Below, one piece after another: positions 11,143 through 30,831 of a DNA stretch of 64,000 nucleotides. This DNA comes from Polydactylus sextarius. Taxonomy: Eukaryota; Chordata; Actinopteri; Polynemidae. The notes below the pieces were generated by a model, which was given only the letters and a program-made list of their open reading frames with translations, was not told the origin of the DNA and ran no database searches. Location of the stretch: positions 22,632,598-22,696,597 of the forward strand of contig CM028907.1 in assembly GCA_016801845.1 (NCBI GenBank), written 5' to 3'. Both the position numbers and the translations under genes were made by a program. Each line of letters begins with the position of its first letter. Positions within the stretch are counted from its first letter, which is position 1.

Positions 11143-13402
11143 CTATTTACTAGAGCTGTCAATAGATAAAAAAAATAATAATTATCTCACATTTTGAAAT
11201 TCATTAATATAGCTGCCTAATTAATACATCTAGTGAAAGAGCACGTTCCCTCTAGTAGCTAGTGTGAGTCATCAACAGTGGTGCTTAACACGCGCCCCAG
11301 TGCAATAGCACAGGGTTGCCAACTCTCACACAATATGCACAAGACACACATTTTTGACTGCCTTCACACACCCTCACGCCACACCTCCTATTTCTCACAC
11401 TGGAAAAAATATATGTTTATCTATCTGTTAATCTGATTTAGACGGTGAGCCTGACGAATGCCACTCACGATCGATTGATTTTGTCTTGTCGTCGGCTGAA
11501 CTGACACAAAATGACAGAAGCGTTGTTTGTTCCTTCAGTGTCGGGCCGTGCATTTTGCATCTGGGCCTTCAGTGGCGCCCTTCCTTAAAGGCGACAGAGA
11601 ACGGTTGGACAGGTTTTTGATCCTTGTTCTGTGATGTGACATATAGACAAAACATTGTTTGGATGTGTAACACCTCAGAAGCTACATAAAAACCTCTCAG
11701 AAAGATATTTTAGGGTGGGGGGTTTTAATAAGCAATTTGGCATCTTTTCAGGCTTAACTGGCAACCTCATTATGAAATACAAGTCCTTGACACTGATTGG
11801 CTCCTTCACTGTCACTAAAATGAATGTAACTTCGCCATCTTCAGATCACAGACAGACCATCTTTTTACAGCTTTAATCACCTCTGAAGTGGAGGGAATGG
11901 AGTCAGAGTGGGGGCAGTGAGAAACAGTTTATGTCACAAACAACCGTTTTTGAAATTGACCCATTTTCTAGCAACATTTCTAAAACAGGAATCTCTGTGT
12001 AAGGGAGATGTTCAGAATTTCGTTGTAAGGACATGTACCAGTTTCATTGTTGACACAACTTGACGCAAGGTACGCATTAAAAAAAATAAAATAAAATAAA
12101 TCTTATTTAAAATGGCATTGCAAGTTTATGTGCAACCAAATCAATTTCATCTTCTCTGTCAGTCACTGTGAGATGAAAAACAAAATCCAGACTTAATCAA
12201 ATTATCAAATGTTCCTGCTTTTGCACAGATTTGCTAGCCTTAACTGATGCCCCCAATAATAAGAAAACAATCTTAAGGAAAAATGAATAAGAAAATAGTG
12301 TTTGAAAATTTCTATAAGAGGAAAATACACATTAAACTAAAAATTCAATAATCAAATTATTATTAATCCTGAGACAGATTCAGATCAGGAACAGGGTCTA
12401 AGACTCAGATATTGTGCAGTCAATAAGAAAAAAAATTGTAGCAATGCCAAAAACATCAGAATATAACTCAGCCTCTGTATTAGGAAGAAATCAGATAACA
12501 ATTCGGATAAGAGCTCAAACTGTGGTGTGTGTTGTCAGGCTCAATGAAGCGCAGTAGAAATCTAATACAAAGCAGATTTATTGCAGTTTAAGTGTGAGTC
12601 TTAATATACAGACTACAGGTGGTAGCTGTTAATGAAGGATAAGAACAATTGATGTTGGATTTCATTTAAACCTAAAATATAAACTTAAAACAACCATTTT
12701 AACTTAATAAATCATGTTGCATCATAAGGAAAATACAACTCAGAATTAGAAAAAAAAAGTCAAATTTGGAATCAATAGACAGTAGTTCATTGAAGCCTTG
12801 GGTTTGTCTACAGGTTGGTCTTCAACATCAACTCAGTCCTGAGCTCTGATCAAACCAGAATCCACAACAAATAGTTAAAATAGTCAAAACGTCAAACGTA
12901 GGCTTTAAAACTAAGTAATAAAAAATGTGAATAACTCTTGATGTAGTGCAGTTAAACACTGGTCACATAAGAAAATGTTGGTAATGTAAAAATGTGCATT
13001 TTAATTATATCCTTACAAACAAGAAATAAGATTTTTCAATGATTTTGAAATCAATTTATTTCAAAATCACACAGTAGAAATTATTGAAACTTATTTTGGT
13101 TATAGTCAGTGTCACTGTTAAAAAAACAAGAATCAAGATGAAATACCAGCAAACCTATAAAGGAAAACATCAGCACATCATTTATTTTGGCCTATGTCAG
13201 CGTCCGTATCGTAAAAATACTAATAGACGAAGTTCATGCAGCGGCTGGTTTGACCGCAGTGGATAATGGACAATGTGTCAGAGGTCAGCGCACACCGGAA
13301 GTAAACAAACTTGGGTTAACTGCGTGTAATTATTTCACTGCGTTAATCTCGTGTTAATCAAGCAATGATTACCGCGTCAACGCTGACAGCCCTAATAATT
13401 AC
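11143..13402. mobile_element. hAT-like DNA transposon (non-autonomous or decayed), with TSD
   Basis: The left end at 11151 reads TAGAGCTGTCAATAG. The right end at 13394, reverse-complemented, reads TAGGGCTGTCAGCGTTG, so the termini are inverted repeats of TAGRGCTGTCA. The flanking 8-mers CTATTTAC (11143-11150) and ATAATTAC (13395-13402) agree at six of eight positions, as expected for an aged 8-bp hAT target duplication. The subterminal GTTAATC and GCGTTAA text is also typical of these elements. The 2244-bp interior is AT-rich with no transposase recognised. Confidence 0.65.
13040..13069. repeat. 12-bp inverted repeat inside the hAT-like element
   Basis: TGATTTTGAAAT (13040-13051) and ATTTCAAAATCA (13058-13069) are exact reverse complements with a 6-base spacer. 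Confidence 0.8.
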
Positions 13403-14283
13403 ACAAGTGGACGTTTGTATCAGAGTTGTGTTGCGCTCTTGACACAACCGATTGTGTACACACTGAAAACAAAAGTGAAAGTGTTCACACACACACACAC
13501 ACACACCTTACTTATAAACTTGATTCATTATTGTTGAGTGTCACCATCATAAAAGAAAACACTGTTGTCTTCACTTCACTCCCCGTTTCATCTGACCTCA
13601 AAGTTTGTGTCAGTGCTGTTTATTGAAACAGTAAATATTATGTGAAGTACTCACCAGTGTCTGAGCACTTGTTAAGTTGTTGGTGGACTCGGTATAGTTT
13701 TTCTTTACACAGAAGCACACATATTTGTGGAGACTGGCGTTTTTCACTACAAGTTTTACACGTCATGTCACACAGCCACCTGCTGGCCAAATAAGGGAAA
13801 CATATCTGTCTCATCATATCCGGAGACACTCATAGGTGAATGTATTAAAATGATTTATTTATGTACAGTGTGGTGTGCAGTCTGTGAAATTAGTATATTG
13901 TTTTCTCAAATGTCTTTTAATTTGGTGAACACGGCACAAACTCTGTACAGGCATTTAAACCGTAAAATGGTAATATAGTAATACTACATGACTTATATTC
14001 TGACTGAAACAACATCAAAAAAAAAAAAAAAAAAAAACAACAACAACTCAGACTTACACAAATTTCTCATTTTCAGCTTCCTTTCATGTGGAAATGTTTT
14101 TAGTCTTCGTATTTCCACTCAGGCGCTTTAACGGACACCTACGAGCTGTCAAACAGCGGGGTCCTTCAGGGGTCCTTCTTGCCCTGAGCCGCTCCGACAG
14201 CCGCCTGACACAAACCGAGAGCCGGAGAAAAAAAGCATCTAATTCACCCGGAGACGTCCAGAAACCGAGCGGATCCGGGAGCT
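13403..14283. other. Spacer between TRIM and tomm20; candidate TRIM 5'UTR exon and tomm20 promoter
   Basis: On the minus strand a strong donor (CACTG then GTGAGTAC) ends at 13655. It could close a TRIM 5'UTR exon joined to the acceptor at 10881, which would place the hAT-like element in the intron. This is inferred only from the splice motifs. A CA tract lies at 13488-13507 and a poly-A run at about 14018-14038. From about 14100 the DNA becomes GC-rich towards the tomm20 start, as in a CpG promoter. Confidence 0.4.
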
Positions 14284-16822
14284 ATGATGGGCGGGAAGAC
14301 GAGCGCAATCGCCGCGGGGGTGTGCGGAGCTTTGTTCGTCGGGTACTGCATTTATTTCGACAGGAAAAGACGGAGTGACCCCAACTTCAAGAACAGGCTG
14401 CGAGAACGTGAGTGTTGACCTCCTCCTCCTCACCTTCAACGGGCCTGGGAGCTCGGTCCCGGACCGGTCCGATCCGGTTCGGTTTATCCGGCTCTATAAG
14501 ACAGAACTGTTCATGATGCGTGCATTGGCAGACTCGGTTTTCAAATCAGACATTTTAATGACATCGTGCTAAACAACCAATCCATCATCTAAAAAGTGAA
14601 ATTACAATTAAAAAAAACATTAAAGGAGAAAAAACATACATTTCAAAGTGTTTTGTAGAGAGACTGAACAGGACAGGCGTCTGTATTAAAACAGATGTTA
14701 TGTATAAGAGTAAAAAAGAATCGTCAAATCCCTTCGTCTTATTCGTATGCTGATTATATAGAGTTTAAGTTGCTGTATTTCTCAGTGGAGTTTGGTTTAA
14801 ATTGCTTTTTCATTTCAGTCAGACTGGTCTCATGATATGTTTTGTTTTTGTTGCAGGGAGGAGAAAGCAGAAAGCTGCCAAGGAGAGGGCAGGCCTGGCA
14901 AAGGTGAGCACGGTTAGATGTTTTAAATTGTGACTATTATTGTTATTATCATCACATTACATTAACACAGTGTAACAGTGTAGACTGTAGGATTTCTGAA
15001 CCCACAAAACCCAGAGCAGAGTAACAAAAGCCTGGTACATACTTGAAATGTAATGTTATACACGTTTGACATTATGTTTGGATTCCTACAAAGATGGAGA
15101 CTTTTATTTGAAAGAAGTGATCTATCTCCACCAGTCCCCTCTGGTGCGAGAGGTGTTATCCACACGTTTCATCACAACATGATGTTATATAAATTCTTTG
15201 GACAATGACATGATATTTACCGATATCACAAAGTCTATCGCGATACAATTTGGAGTCGATTCAGGGCCCTGAGACGAAATGAGACAATATCATAAATCCA
15301 TTTAATACAATCAGTTTTTATCACAAAAAATAACTAAAATATGATTTTACCATTTTATTTCTGGGCTCTTCCAGGCGTATAAATGAAAAACAATCTATTT
15401 GTAATTAAAAGAATAAAACTAGACATTCAGTTATTCACCAAAGTGCCACATTTTTCATGTTTAAAAACTTCAGTTGTACATAACATTTATCCATCTGTAG
15501 TGATCATGACTCACTCTGTGTTTGATAACTCATCTTTAACTTGATTGTAGAGCCTCAGAATGCAAGTTTCACTGAAGTGCTGCCTCGATGAGATAACAGA
15601 ATTACAGATTACAGAATTTGGCTCCGTGAGTGTGCAGCAGCTCACGAGAGCTGTTGTTCTCAACAACACTGTCTTTTCTTTGTAAATGAAATATGAAATA
15701 GCAGCTGTGATAATCTCTTAGAGTTGTAACTCCGTTTTAGTGGAAAATAACTGTTTGAAGCTTGTGAGCAGGTATCTGACATGTTAAAACAGAGGTCGAT
15801 GGGCCTGGTCTTTGAGTGCCTGGTCAGGTTGGTTGTGTTTCCTGAGTATTTCACCTCATACTGCGTTTTGTCTTTTGACTTGTCGTTTCTCTGAAATTAA
15901 AAATTCTTCCACACTGCTGATTGACTCTGGAGAAGCGACTAAATGCCCTCCTCATCTTTTTCTTTGCTACTTGATGTGACCTGTGTGACACTAGGCCACT
16001 AGCATTGTTTGAATGTTTATGAAGGAGCAGTAGAAGGTGGAGCTTGGACAGAAGAACCACAAACACAAACAAACTAACCGATTGAGTTGGTCGTTGATTC
16101 TCCTGCAGCTTCCGGACCTGAAGGACGCTGAAGCCGTGCAGAAGTTCTTCCTGGAGGAGATCCAACTGGGGGAGGAGCTTCTGGCTCAGGGTAAGACCTG
16201 ACTCTAAAACTAGGTGAACGTTCTCTCTCTCTTTGCTGATGAGCTGACCTGAAGTCTTGTTTTTTTGCCTCCCCCCGCAGGAGACTATGAGAAAGGAGTG
16301 GACCATTTGACCAACGCCATTGCGGTGTGTGGTCAGCCTCAGCAGCTGCTTCAGGTCCTGCAGCAGACTCTGCCACCGCCAGTCTTCCAGATGCTGCTCA
16401 CCAAACTGCCGAGCATCAGCCAGGTCGGTCAAAAGAATCTCCAAACCGGTCCGACCCCGCTCCACCTTAACTGAACTGAAATCAGCTGTGTATCCCTAGT
16501 GTTCTCCTAACTGTGCCAGAATCCATCAAGTAGTCCACAAATATACATGACTAGTCCAGATTTCACCAAGGTAGTCCTTGGACCCTCCTAACCAAGCATC
16601 ACTTTATTGATTCAGAATGATCCAAGTAGCTTCACTGTCCACTAAACTGATCCACTTGATCCAGGCAGCTTCACCAATTTCCAAGTGGTCCAACTTCAGC
16701 CCTAACTGTCCTAATCCTGCTTTATTACCTTCACCCACAATGACTTACATTAAAATCGATGGTCTGTTTCCTTACAGCGTATCGTGAGTGCACAGAGTCT
16801 GAGCGAGGACGATATAGAATAA
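14284..16822 (+). CDS. tomm20: Mitochondrial import receptor subunit TOM20
   Basis: Five coding exons: 14284-14407, 14857-14903, 16109-16190, 16281-16423 and 16778-16822. All have GT-AG borders and joining phases, giving 146 residues, against 145 in human. TOM20 is the outer-membrane receptor that binds mitochondrial presequences and passes them to the TOM40 channel. The N-terminal membrane anchor (SAIAAGVCGALFVGYCIYF, about residues 7-25) is followed by the basic DRKRRSDPNFKNRLRER stretch, then the receptor fold with QGDYEKGVDHLTNAIAVC and LPPPVFQMLLTKLP, and the acidic tail SLSEDDIE. Two ATGs lie in tandem. The second (14287) has the better Kozak context and gives exactly the human length, so the true start may be there. 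The gene converges on rbm34. Confidence 0.97.
14904..16108 (+). other. tomm20 intron 2
   Basis: This 1.2-kb intron contains no gene. Text around 15190-15250 (ATATCGCGATACAATTT-like) resembles a scattered fish repeat but its ends are unclear. Confidence 0.5.
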
Positions 16823-18535
16823 GGAGAGGGCCAAGACGAGACAAGCACCACCCACTGACCTCCTCCAGTCATCCTCCTATTCCTCGCTCCTAGGACCGCC
16901 TCCTTCAATCATGACCTGCCAACGCCTCGGCCTCGATCACTTTGGCCGATGTCCATCACTTTCCACCAGGGCGTTCCTATAGGGAATTAGTTTTTTATTC
17001 CTGGATTATCCATGATAGAAGTATTTGTGTTTTTTAACTTAAATTACCCGTTTTGGGGTATTAGAATATCTTCAACACAAAGACAAGAGAAATACAAACG
17101 AGTTTGTCCCCTGTGCCACCAACTTACTGGACTGGGTTTTAGTTGCACACTTAAATCCCTGCTGACAGCATCATGTACCAGGTTTACACTGTCTGACATG
17201 TTAAGATATCAAGTGGTAGAAAGTTCATCCTCTCTCAGCTCGGATGCTTCACAAAGTATTTATTGTTTTGTTATCAGCTGTCTTTGTTTTCAGTCTAAAC
17301 TTGGAAACACTTTTTAAAGTGATGAAAGGCTTTGTTCATGTTAAAGAGGATGAATCCTCTTTAAAAAAAAAAAAAATATGATAATAATAATAAAAAAATG
17401 GACAAACTATCAAGTCGTGTCTTCTGAGTTCAGTGTGTTGTCCTAAGGTTGGTGTCAGATCTATTTATTAAAAATATGAACCAAGTTGCTTAACAGTTGA
17501 ACAAAGTTGATTTAATCAAAGTGGAAATGAAGTTCTTCATTATTGCTGCTTAATTAACTGGATCTCTAGAAGAGTGAAAAAAGGTTAATGAAGTTGTGGG
17601 ACAAATGAGAAAGAAATGGAGATAAATTTAGATTTTGTTTTTTCAAATTTACATATTGTGGTAACAGTAAAAAATGAGTAATCTTTTGTCTTTCTTTGAT
17701 CTTCATGCTAGATCAAAGATCATGCTAGATCATGCTTGTACCTGTTGCATCAATGAGGACATGGAAACTTTGTCCAACAAGAGTCCTTCACTGTCCTCGA
17801 CATGTCGTTCGTCCAGATGTTGTCATGTGATGTCCAATCACAATCGACTGTGTCTGGATTTGAAGGAAACTACCTGTTGGAGTAAACTCGTGTCTTTAAC
17901 TGTGTCTAATGAGCTATGGTTCAACATGAACAGTTTGTTTTCATCTGCCTAAATTTCAAATGCGTAAAAGATCAGAAAGATGCTTTTGAGGCCAGATTCA
18001 ATCGCAGCTATCCTACAATTATGGCATCACAGCTCAATGCTAGTGGATTTAAGAGGATTCATAAAACTGTCTTTACGCTGATTAATCACCTGAACTTTGA
18101 GGTCGAGTGTCCTCAGATGTTGGACTGGATCAATCACTAGTGATAGTGACAATCACTGGGAAACAGCGTGATAGTCGCTACATCCCAAACCTGAACAATG
18201 GAATCAAAGTATGTTTTCATCTGCCTAAATCTTTCTAAATTTCTTCATTTAATGCTTTGACTGAAGATCCCACCATGACTCTTCATAAAAGTTTGCATAT
18301 TCATGTTCTCTGTTGTTTTGACTATTTATGGATGAAATGTGTGGAAAAATGTCAACAGGTTTTATAAATGAGAATATTATTTCTTTTGGGTGTTTGACAG
18401 AGACGAATCCCAATGTTACAACGTCTTTGTTCAAAAACTGGTTTATGATGTTTTACGTTCAGAAATCACAGGTTTACAACAAACTGGCATCTGTACAACA
18501 AACTCTGACACCAAAACAAAAAGTGTTTGAATAAA
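16823..18535 (+). other. Likely tomm20 3'UTR
   Basis: No coding sequence is recognised downstream of the tomm20 stop. An A-rich run lies at 17362-17400. The last good AATAAA before rbm34 is at 18530-18535, so a 3'UTR of up to 1.7 kb is possible. Long 3'UTRs are usual for TOM20 transcripts. An earlier end near 17390 cannot be excluded. Confidence 0.45.
18530..18535 (+). terminator. Candidate tomm20 poly(A) signal
   Basis: A plus-strand AATAAA lies 137 bp before the rbm34 stop codon on the opposite strand. Confidence 0.45.
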
Positions 18536-18623
18536 ACTTTCGATCAGATCTTGAACTGACGCCCTCAGTTCTTCCACAACATTATAAAGTTTCTGACTGT
18601 CGGCTTCAGTCCTAAAACACATA

Positions 18624-18629
18624 TTTATT
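18624..18629 (-). terminator. rbm34 poly(A) signal
   Basis: TTTATT on the plus strand is AATAAA on the minus strand, 38 bp after the rbm34 stop codon. It is the nearest candidate. Confidence 0.6.
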
Positions 18630-18666
18630 CTTCTGTAAATGTTGACGTTTCCACAGAGATCAGACG

Positions 18667-21759
<3,093 letters not shown>

Positions 21760-22465
21760 TTTTTCTTCGGATGATTCCGGCGTCACTCGGGGGCGGACTT
21801 CCGGTTTATTTATTAATCAGAGTTTAATATTTTAACCAAACAAACCGCAGCATTCATACGAATTTCTACGATTTAAACTCCAATAACATGGTAATTGAGT
21901 CGTCTTCACACGTTTTCCTTCCAGCACACTGTTATGCCACAGTGAATTGGTTCCCACCTGAAACACGGTTACACCGACACAAAGGTTCCTGTTATATTTT
22001 CGGTTGTTTTAATCTTTATTTAAATCAACATTTATAAGATAACACATATTCGCGTTTCTTATATGTAATAGTGTAAATCAGAGGGAGGGATAAATGTTTA
22101 TTTCCGTTTCTTCTTTCTGCATAGATTTAATTGGTTTTAATTTGAAGGATCCGGTGGAAACGTGTGCAACGTTGAAATGTGTCACTTCCGGTGTTCTACT
22201 GGTGCGTAATGTTTTGGTTTGGGAGGAGGCTCGGCGGATAAAACTAACTAATTTACATCCGTGAATTACGCAGGTGAGTTTTTATTGATGTTTTTTCTCT
22301 TCTTTGCAGATTTTGTGATTAAAAATAAACGTAAACGTTAATAAATTACCTTAATATGACGTCGTTGTCTTAGCACATCTTGTTTAACTGATACCGCTAA
22401 GAGCTGGATCCAGGATTAACTAGGACCTGGTTCGGGTTCGGGTCTTTCTTCTCCAGGTGGTTTCG
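21760..22465. promoter_or_regulatory. Divergent spacer of rbm34 and tbce, with tbce 5'UTR intron
   Basis: The two start codons are 706 bp apart and point away from each other, so this spacer probably holds both promoters. A tbce 5'UTR intron is likely at 22274-22456, with donor CAG then GTGAGTTTTT and acceptor CTTTCTTCTCCAG, leaving only 9 bases of leader before the ATG at 22466. No TATA box is evident. Confidence 0.55.
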
Positions 22466-27131
<4,666 letters not shown>

Positions 27132-27270
27132 CCCAAACCGCAGGGGGTTATTCAGAACCGGATCCTGATCAGCTGGACTTTACAGGTTCTGTGTAATCAT
27201 GAAACACGTTTAAGGGTCAAAGCCTTTAAGGAACTTGTTGCAGCAGATTAAACCAACTCCATTGTCATTG

Positions 27271-27276
27271 AATAAA
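27271..27276 (+). terminator. tbce poly(A) signal
   Basis: AATAAA lies 140 bp after the tbce stop codon. It is the first candidate downstream. Confidence 0.65.
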
Positions 27277-28609
27277 CACAGTGGAAATATTGCTTTTTCT
27301 GTGGTACGATGGATCTGGAGCCACACTGTCAGTTTGGGGGCTGTTACCACATCTGTCTCACTACAATTCCTGGTGTTTCTTCTTCCTGATATCGATAAAA
27401 CATTTTGTTTGTTGACTAACAACAGCTGCAGCCTTCAGAGGACCTGGTTTACGAAGATCTGGCCGACCAGTTTATGTCCATTATGTCCATTTATGTTAAA
27501 CATTACTCCTGTAGCCTAGCAACAACAACAACACCGATGTGATGACGGTGCTGTGTTTGAGACACAGGTGTGTCAGCAGTGAACTCAAACTGTGTCAATA
27601 AGAGAATAGAATCATCTGCAAGTTGTTTAAAGACATAATAAACTTAATGTATGAAAACTCCTGACTTTGATTAAAGTACTAAAAAAACATTTATAAAATT
27701 CTCTCCCTTTTTATTTTGACATTTTACAAATACAAGAAAATGTGGTGATTCTAACTGACCTAAAACAGGAAACATTTACTCTGATTTAATTATTTAGCGT
27801 TTAGTTCGACAGCTACTTCCTTCTCTGAAGTGTATATAAACCTCTGGTTTATATACACTTGGTTTATATAACTGTAACATAAAGTAAAACACATCCAGTG
27901 GCAGGAACAAGCACTTGTAGTGGACGAACATTGTCAATGTTTTTACACCTAAAAAAAAAAATCAAGTAAATATGGACCAGGTAAAGATTTTATTATTACA
28001 GTTTGTTTTTATTATTACTGAATGTAAAACACATTGATAGACATTTTGGGTGATTTATTGAGAGCAGATCAATTTGAAACATGTCATCAATAATGAGTAG
28101 TGATGTTAAGAGGTGTTTTTAGTTTGATCAACTCAAGGTGTTTCCAAATCAACCAGGACTGAACTTTTTTGTTGACGTTTTTTGACATTTTTGACGTTGA
28201 TGTTTTTTTGTTACAAAACTGACATTTTTTCGAAATATATTGTGATGTTTTACTGTAGTATGACATCTTTTCATATTTTTGACATATTGTTGTCATGTCA
28301 CAGTTTTTGACTTCTGACTTTTAAAAATACCTTTGATGTCTTTCTACCCTTTTATGTTATTATCACAATGTTGACGTTAACATGACATTTTGCTGACATT
28401 TTCGACATCTTACTCAAGTATGTTGTTCTTTTTTGGTCTTTTTTTAATGTTTTTTTTTTTTTAATCACAGTTTTGATGTTTTACAAAACTCAATTCTTTT
28501 GACTCGTCCTACTAAACTATACATTAATATTTTCTTTTGGTGTATTTCTAAACTTTAAATTAAATTTTTTTAAATATTCTTTTTTGACTTCTTACTAAAC
28601 TATACATCT
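27277..28609. other. Intergenic between convergent tbce and nid1
   Basis: No gene is recognised. The segment has a 15-bp perfect hairpin (27828-27860) and an AT-rich stretch (28150-28610) in which TTTTGACATT-like words recur loosely. Confidence 0.55.
27828..27860. repeat. Perfect 15-bp inverted repeat (hairpin)
   Basis: AAGTGTATATAAACC (27828-27842) and GGTTTATATACACTT (27846-27860) are exact reverse complements around a TCT loop. GGTTTATATA follows once more at 27861. Confidence 0.9.
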
Positions 28610-28790
28610 TTTTTGGATATTATTTTTTGGGCAGTTTTGCCTTTAATGATAGACAGTATAGACAGTATAGAGAGACAGGAAACGGAGACAAAAAAAATCA
28701 AACAGGAAAGTTGAATTTGGTCGTGATTTGAACAGCTGCATGACGTCTACACACCAGCACGGTGCTGCTATTTGATACTACGACATGATG
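28610..28790. repeat. Interspersed repeat, copy 2
   Basis: Same family and order of words as 26325-26500: TTTTTTGGGCAGTTTTGCCTTT, AGAGAGACAGGAAACGGAG, CAGGAAAGTTGA. Confidence 0.6.
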
Positions 28791-28872
28791 TTTTTACCAC
28801 ATTTTCACAACAAATGTTCTTATCAGTGTTTGATCTCATGAAACACACCAGACTGAAGTCTTTTAAAATGTT

Positions 28873-28878
28873 TTTATT
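28873..28878 (-). terminator. Candidate nid1 poly(A) signal
   Basis: The plus strand reads TTTTTATTGAGG, so the minus strand has CAATAAAAAC. This would give nid1 a 3'UTR of about 2 kb, a plausible length for this gene. A nearer TTTATT at 30306-30311 is an alternative. Confidence 0.4.
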
Positions 28879-29767
28879 GAGGCTGTACATGTTGTTAACG
28901 TTCCCTCTTTGGTTGATCATCAGTTCAGAAATAAAGTGATGCACAGCGCTGATTAACCGTGAGTTGAACTTAAATGATTTCTACACAAGGCACAACATGT
29001 TGTGTCCTCCACCAAAATGAGTAAAATTAGCACTTTCCACATTTGAGTGACGTGTTGCTGCTGTGCATCCCTGCTGGACTGATCCTCCCTGAAGTGTTTT
29101 CAGTTACCAAAAAACCCTGAGCTGAGTTTCTCAAAGCTGACGTTACAATAACCTGCTCTTCACTCCACCTACATGCGATTCTCACTGCAGAGCTGCATCT
29201 GACAAATCAGTTTTTCAATAAATCATCAGTTCTTTTGTCTAAACATTGTAAAAAAAAAGTCCAGTAGCACACAATGCAAAGATATCTATAATCATGGTGA
29301 CAATGAAAAGCATCAGAAACAGAAAATATATGAATTAACTTGATCAGTTAATTACCAAAATAGTTGACAGTTAAATTTCTGTTGAATCAAATAGTCAAAT
29401 GCTATTAACATTTGATTAAAAAAAAAAATCACCAATCATATTATAAGAGTGGCAGCTTGAAATGCCATTTTTGTTTATATAAGAACAAAAAACAAAACAA
29501 AAAACGTTTTCTGCAGCAGCAGGTGGGGCTGTATGGAAGTCTGTCAATACTGAAAATAAATAACTTCATCTAATGTTCATTTCATTTTTACAAAAAAATG
29601 TGTTTGAAGAAATTGAAATAAGAGTTTCATTAAATTGATCGATTCGAATTATTTAATTTTAATATTGACTGTAATAGACTTCCATATTTCAGACTCATCA
29701 CTGCTGGAGCCACAACCCAACAAACACAAACCCGGTGTCTGGACACAACCTGCACACACCTTCATAG

Positions 29768-29815
<48 letters not shown>

Positions 29816-30831
29816 GGTAGATCTCAGGGTAACATCAGCACCATTAAAAAAAGAGAGAATATCATCTGCATATCAGGTAATTATTTACAAGTTCATATAA
29901 AAATACACTGTTGAGTTTTAGCACAAACAACATAATTCGTGTAAGTATTAAATGTTTTGTTTAGTTTTCTTGACATTGATAAAACTCTCACAGTGCTGCG
30001 ACATCTGTCACTGGAGCATACGCATCAGTTCTGATGCTCTAATAATAATAAAAAAAACTACTCTAATTCTATCATATGAGATGCAGAATAATTTAAAGTT
30101 GGTACTTTGTGTCACTGTTGGAAAACGATATTCAACTTCATTAATGTAAAGACACTGTCACAAATTTAAAACAGAGAACTAGACTGTATAAAAGTATATA
30201 TAAAATCTGGATCACTGGTGGTGGACTTACATCTGGCGTTTAGCTGTATCCAGTGAATCTGATGGAGACAGCACCGCCATGTGGCCATCATCAGAAGTTT
30301 TGGTTTTTATTTGTTTACTTCTACTCTGTGAGATGTAGAAGTAAAACTCTTTTAACGTAGAAATGATCCGATTTGTCAATTTTGGTGAGATTCTGCATTT
30401 TTAAAGTGGTTTATTGATAAATTTTAATAAAATCTAAAAATCTTAATGAATCATGAATCTGATTGTTTTTCACTCTGATCCTTCAGACCCAATCTGTAAG
30501 ACGTCGATAAAGAGTTGTACGTTTAAAAAAAATACTATATTCGGTATATTAAAAAAAAAAACAAGCTTGGTACCTTTTCTAATGGTTCAACTGGTCAATG
30601 TGTTTTCAGTCACAAGCTCATAATCTCACCTGAAGTGTGACATCATAAATACAGTGAGGTCTGAACAGTTTTTAAAGGCCAAAAACACATAAAACTCTCC
30701 ACTAGAAAATGATCATAGAAATGTTCAGTTCAAGTAAGAAAAGTGGAAAACACCAAAACTCAGTTAGGTATGTTTTGTTTTTGTTTTTCTCACAGCGGCG
30801 AAGGCAGTGGCGTTAACGTCTTGCCGCCATT
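28879..30831 (-). other. Probable nid1 3'UTR and 3' flank
   Basis: No coding exon is seen. A (TCA)16 tract lies at 29768-29815. The assignment as 3'UTR depends on the poly(A) signal at 28873. Confidence 0.4.
29768..29815. repeat. (TCA)16 microsatellite
   Basis: Forty-eight bases of perfect TCA repeats, downstream of the nid1 stop codon. Confidence 0.95.

Noticed and set aside
14088..14378. Plus-strand open frame over the tomm20 start
   Set aside because: It is in a different frame from the TOM20 exon and crosses its splice donor region without family similarity.
15851..16465. 204-codon minus-strand open frame
   Set aside because: It lies opposite tomm20 exons 3 and 4, has no domain, and its upstream part is intron.
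29635..29820. Open frame ending in an isoleucine run
   Set aside because: It translates the (TCA)16 repeat.
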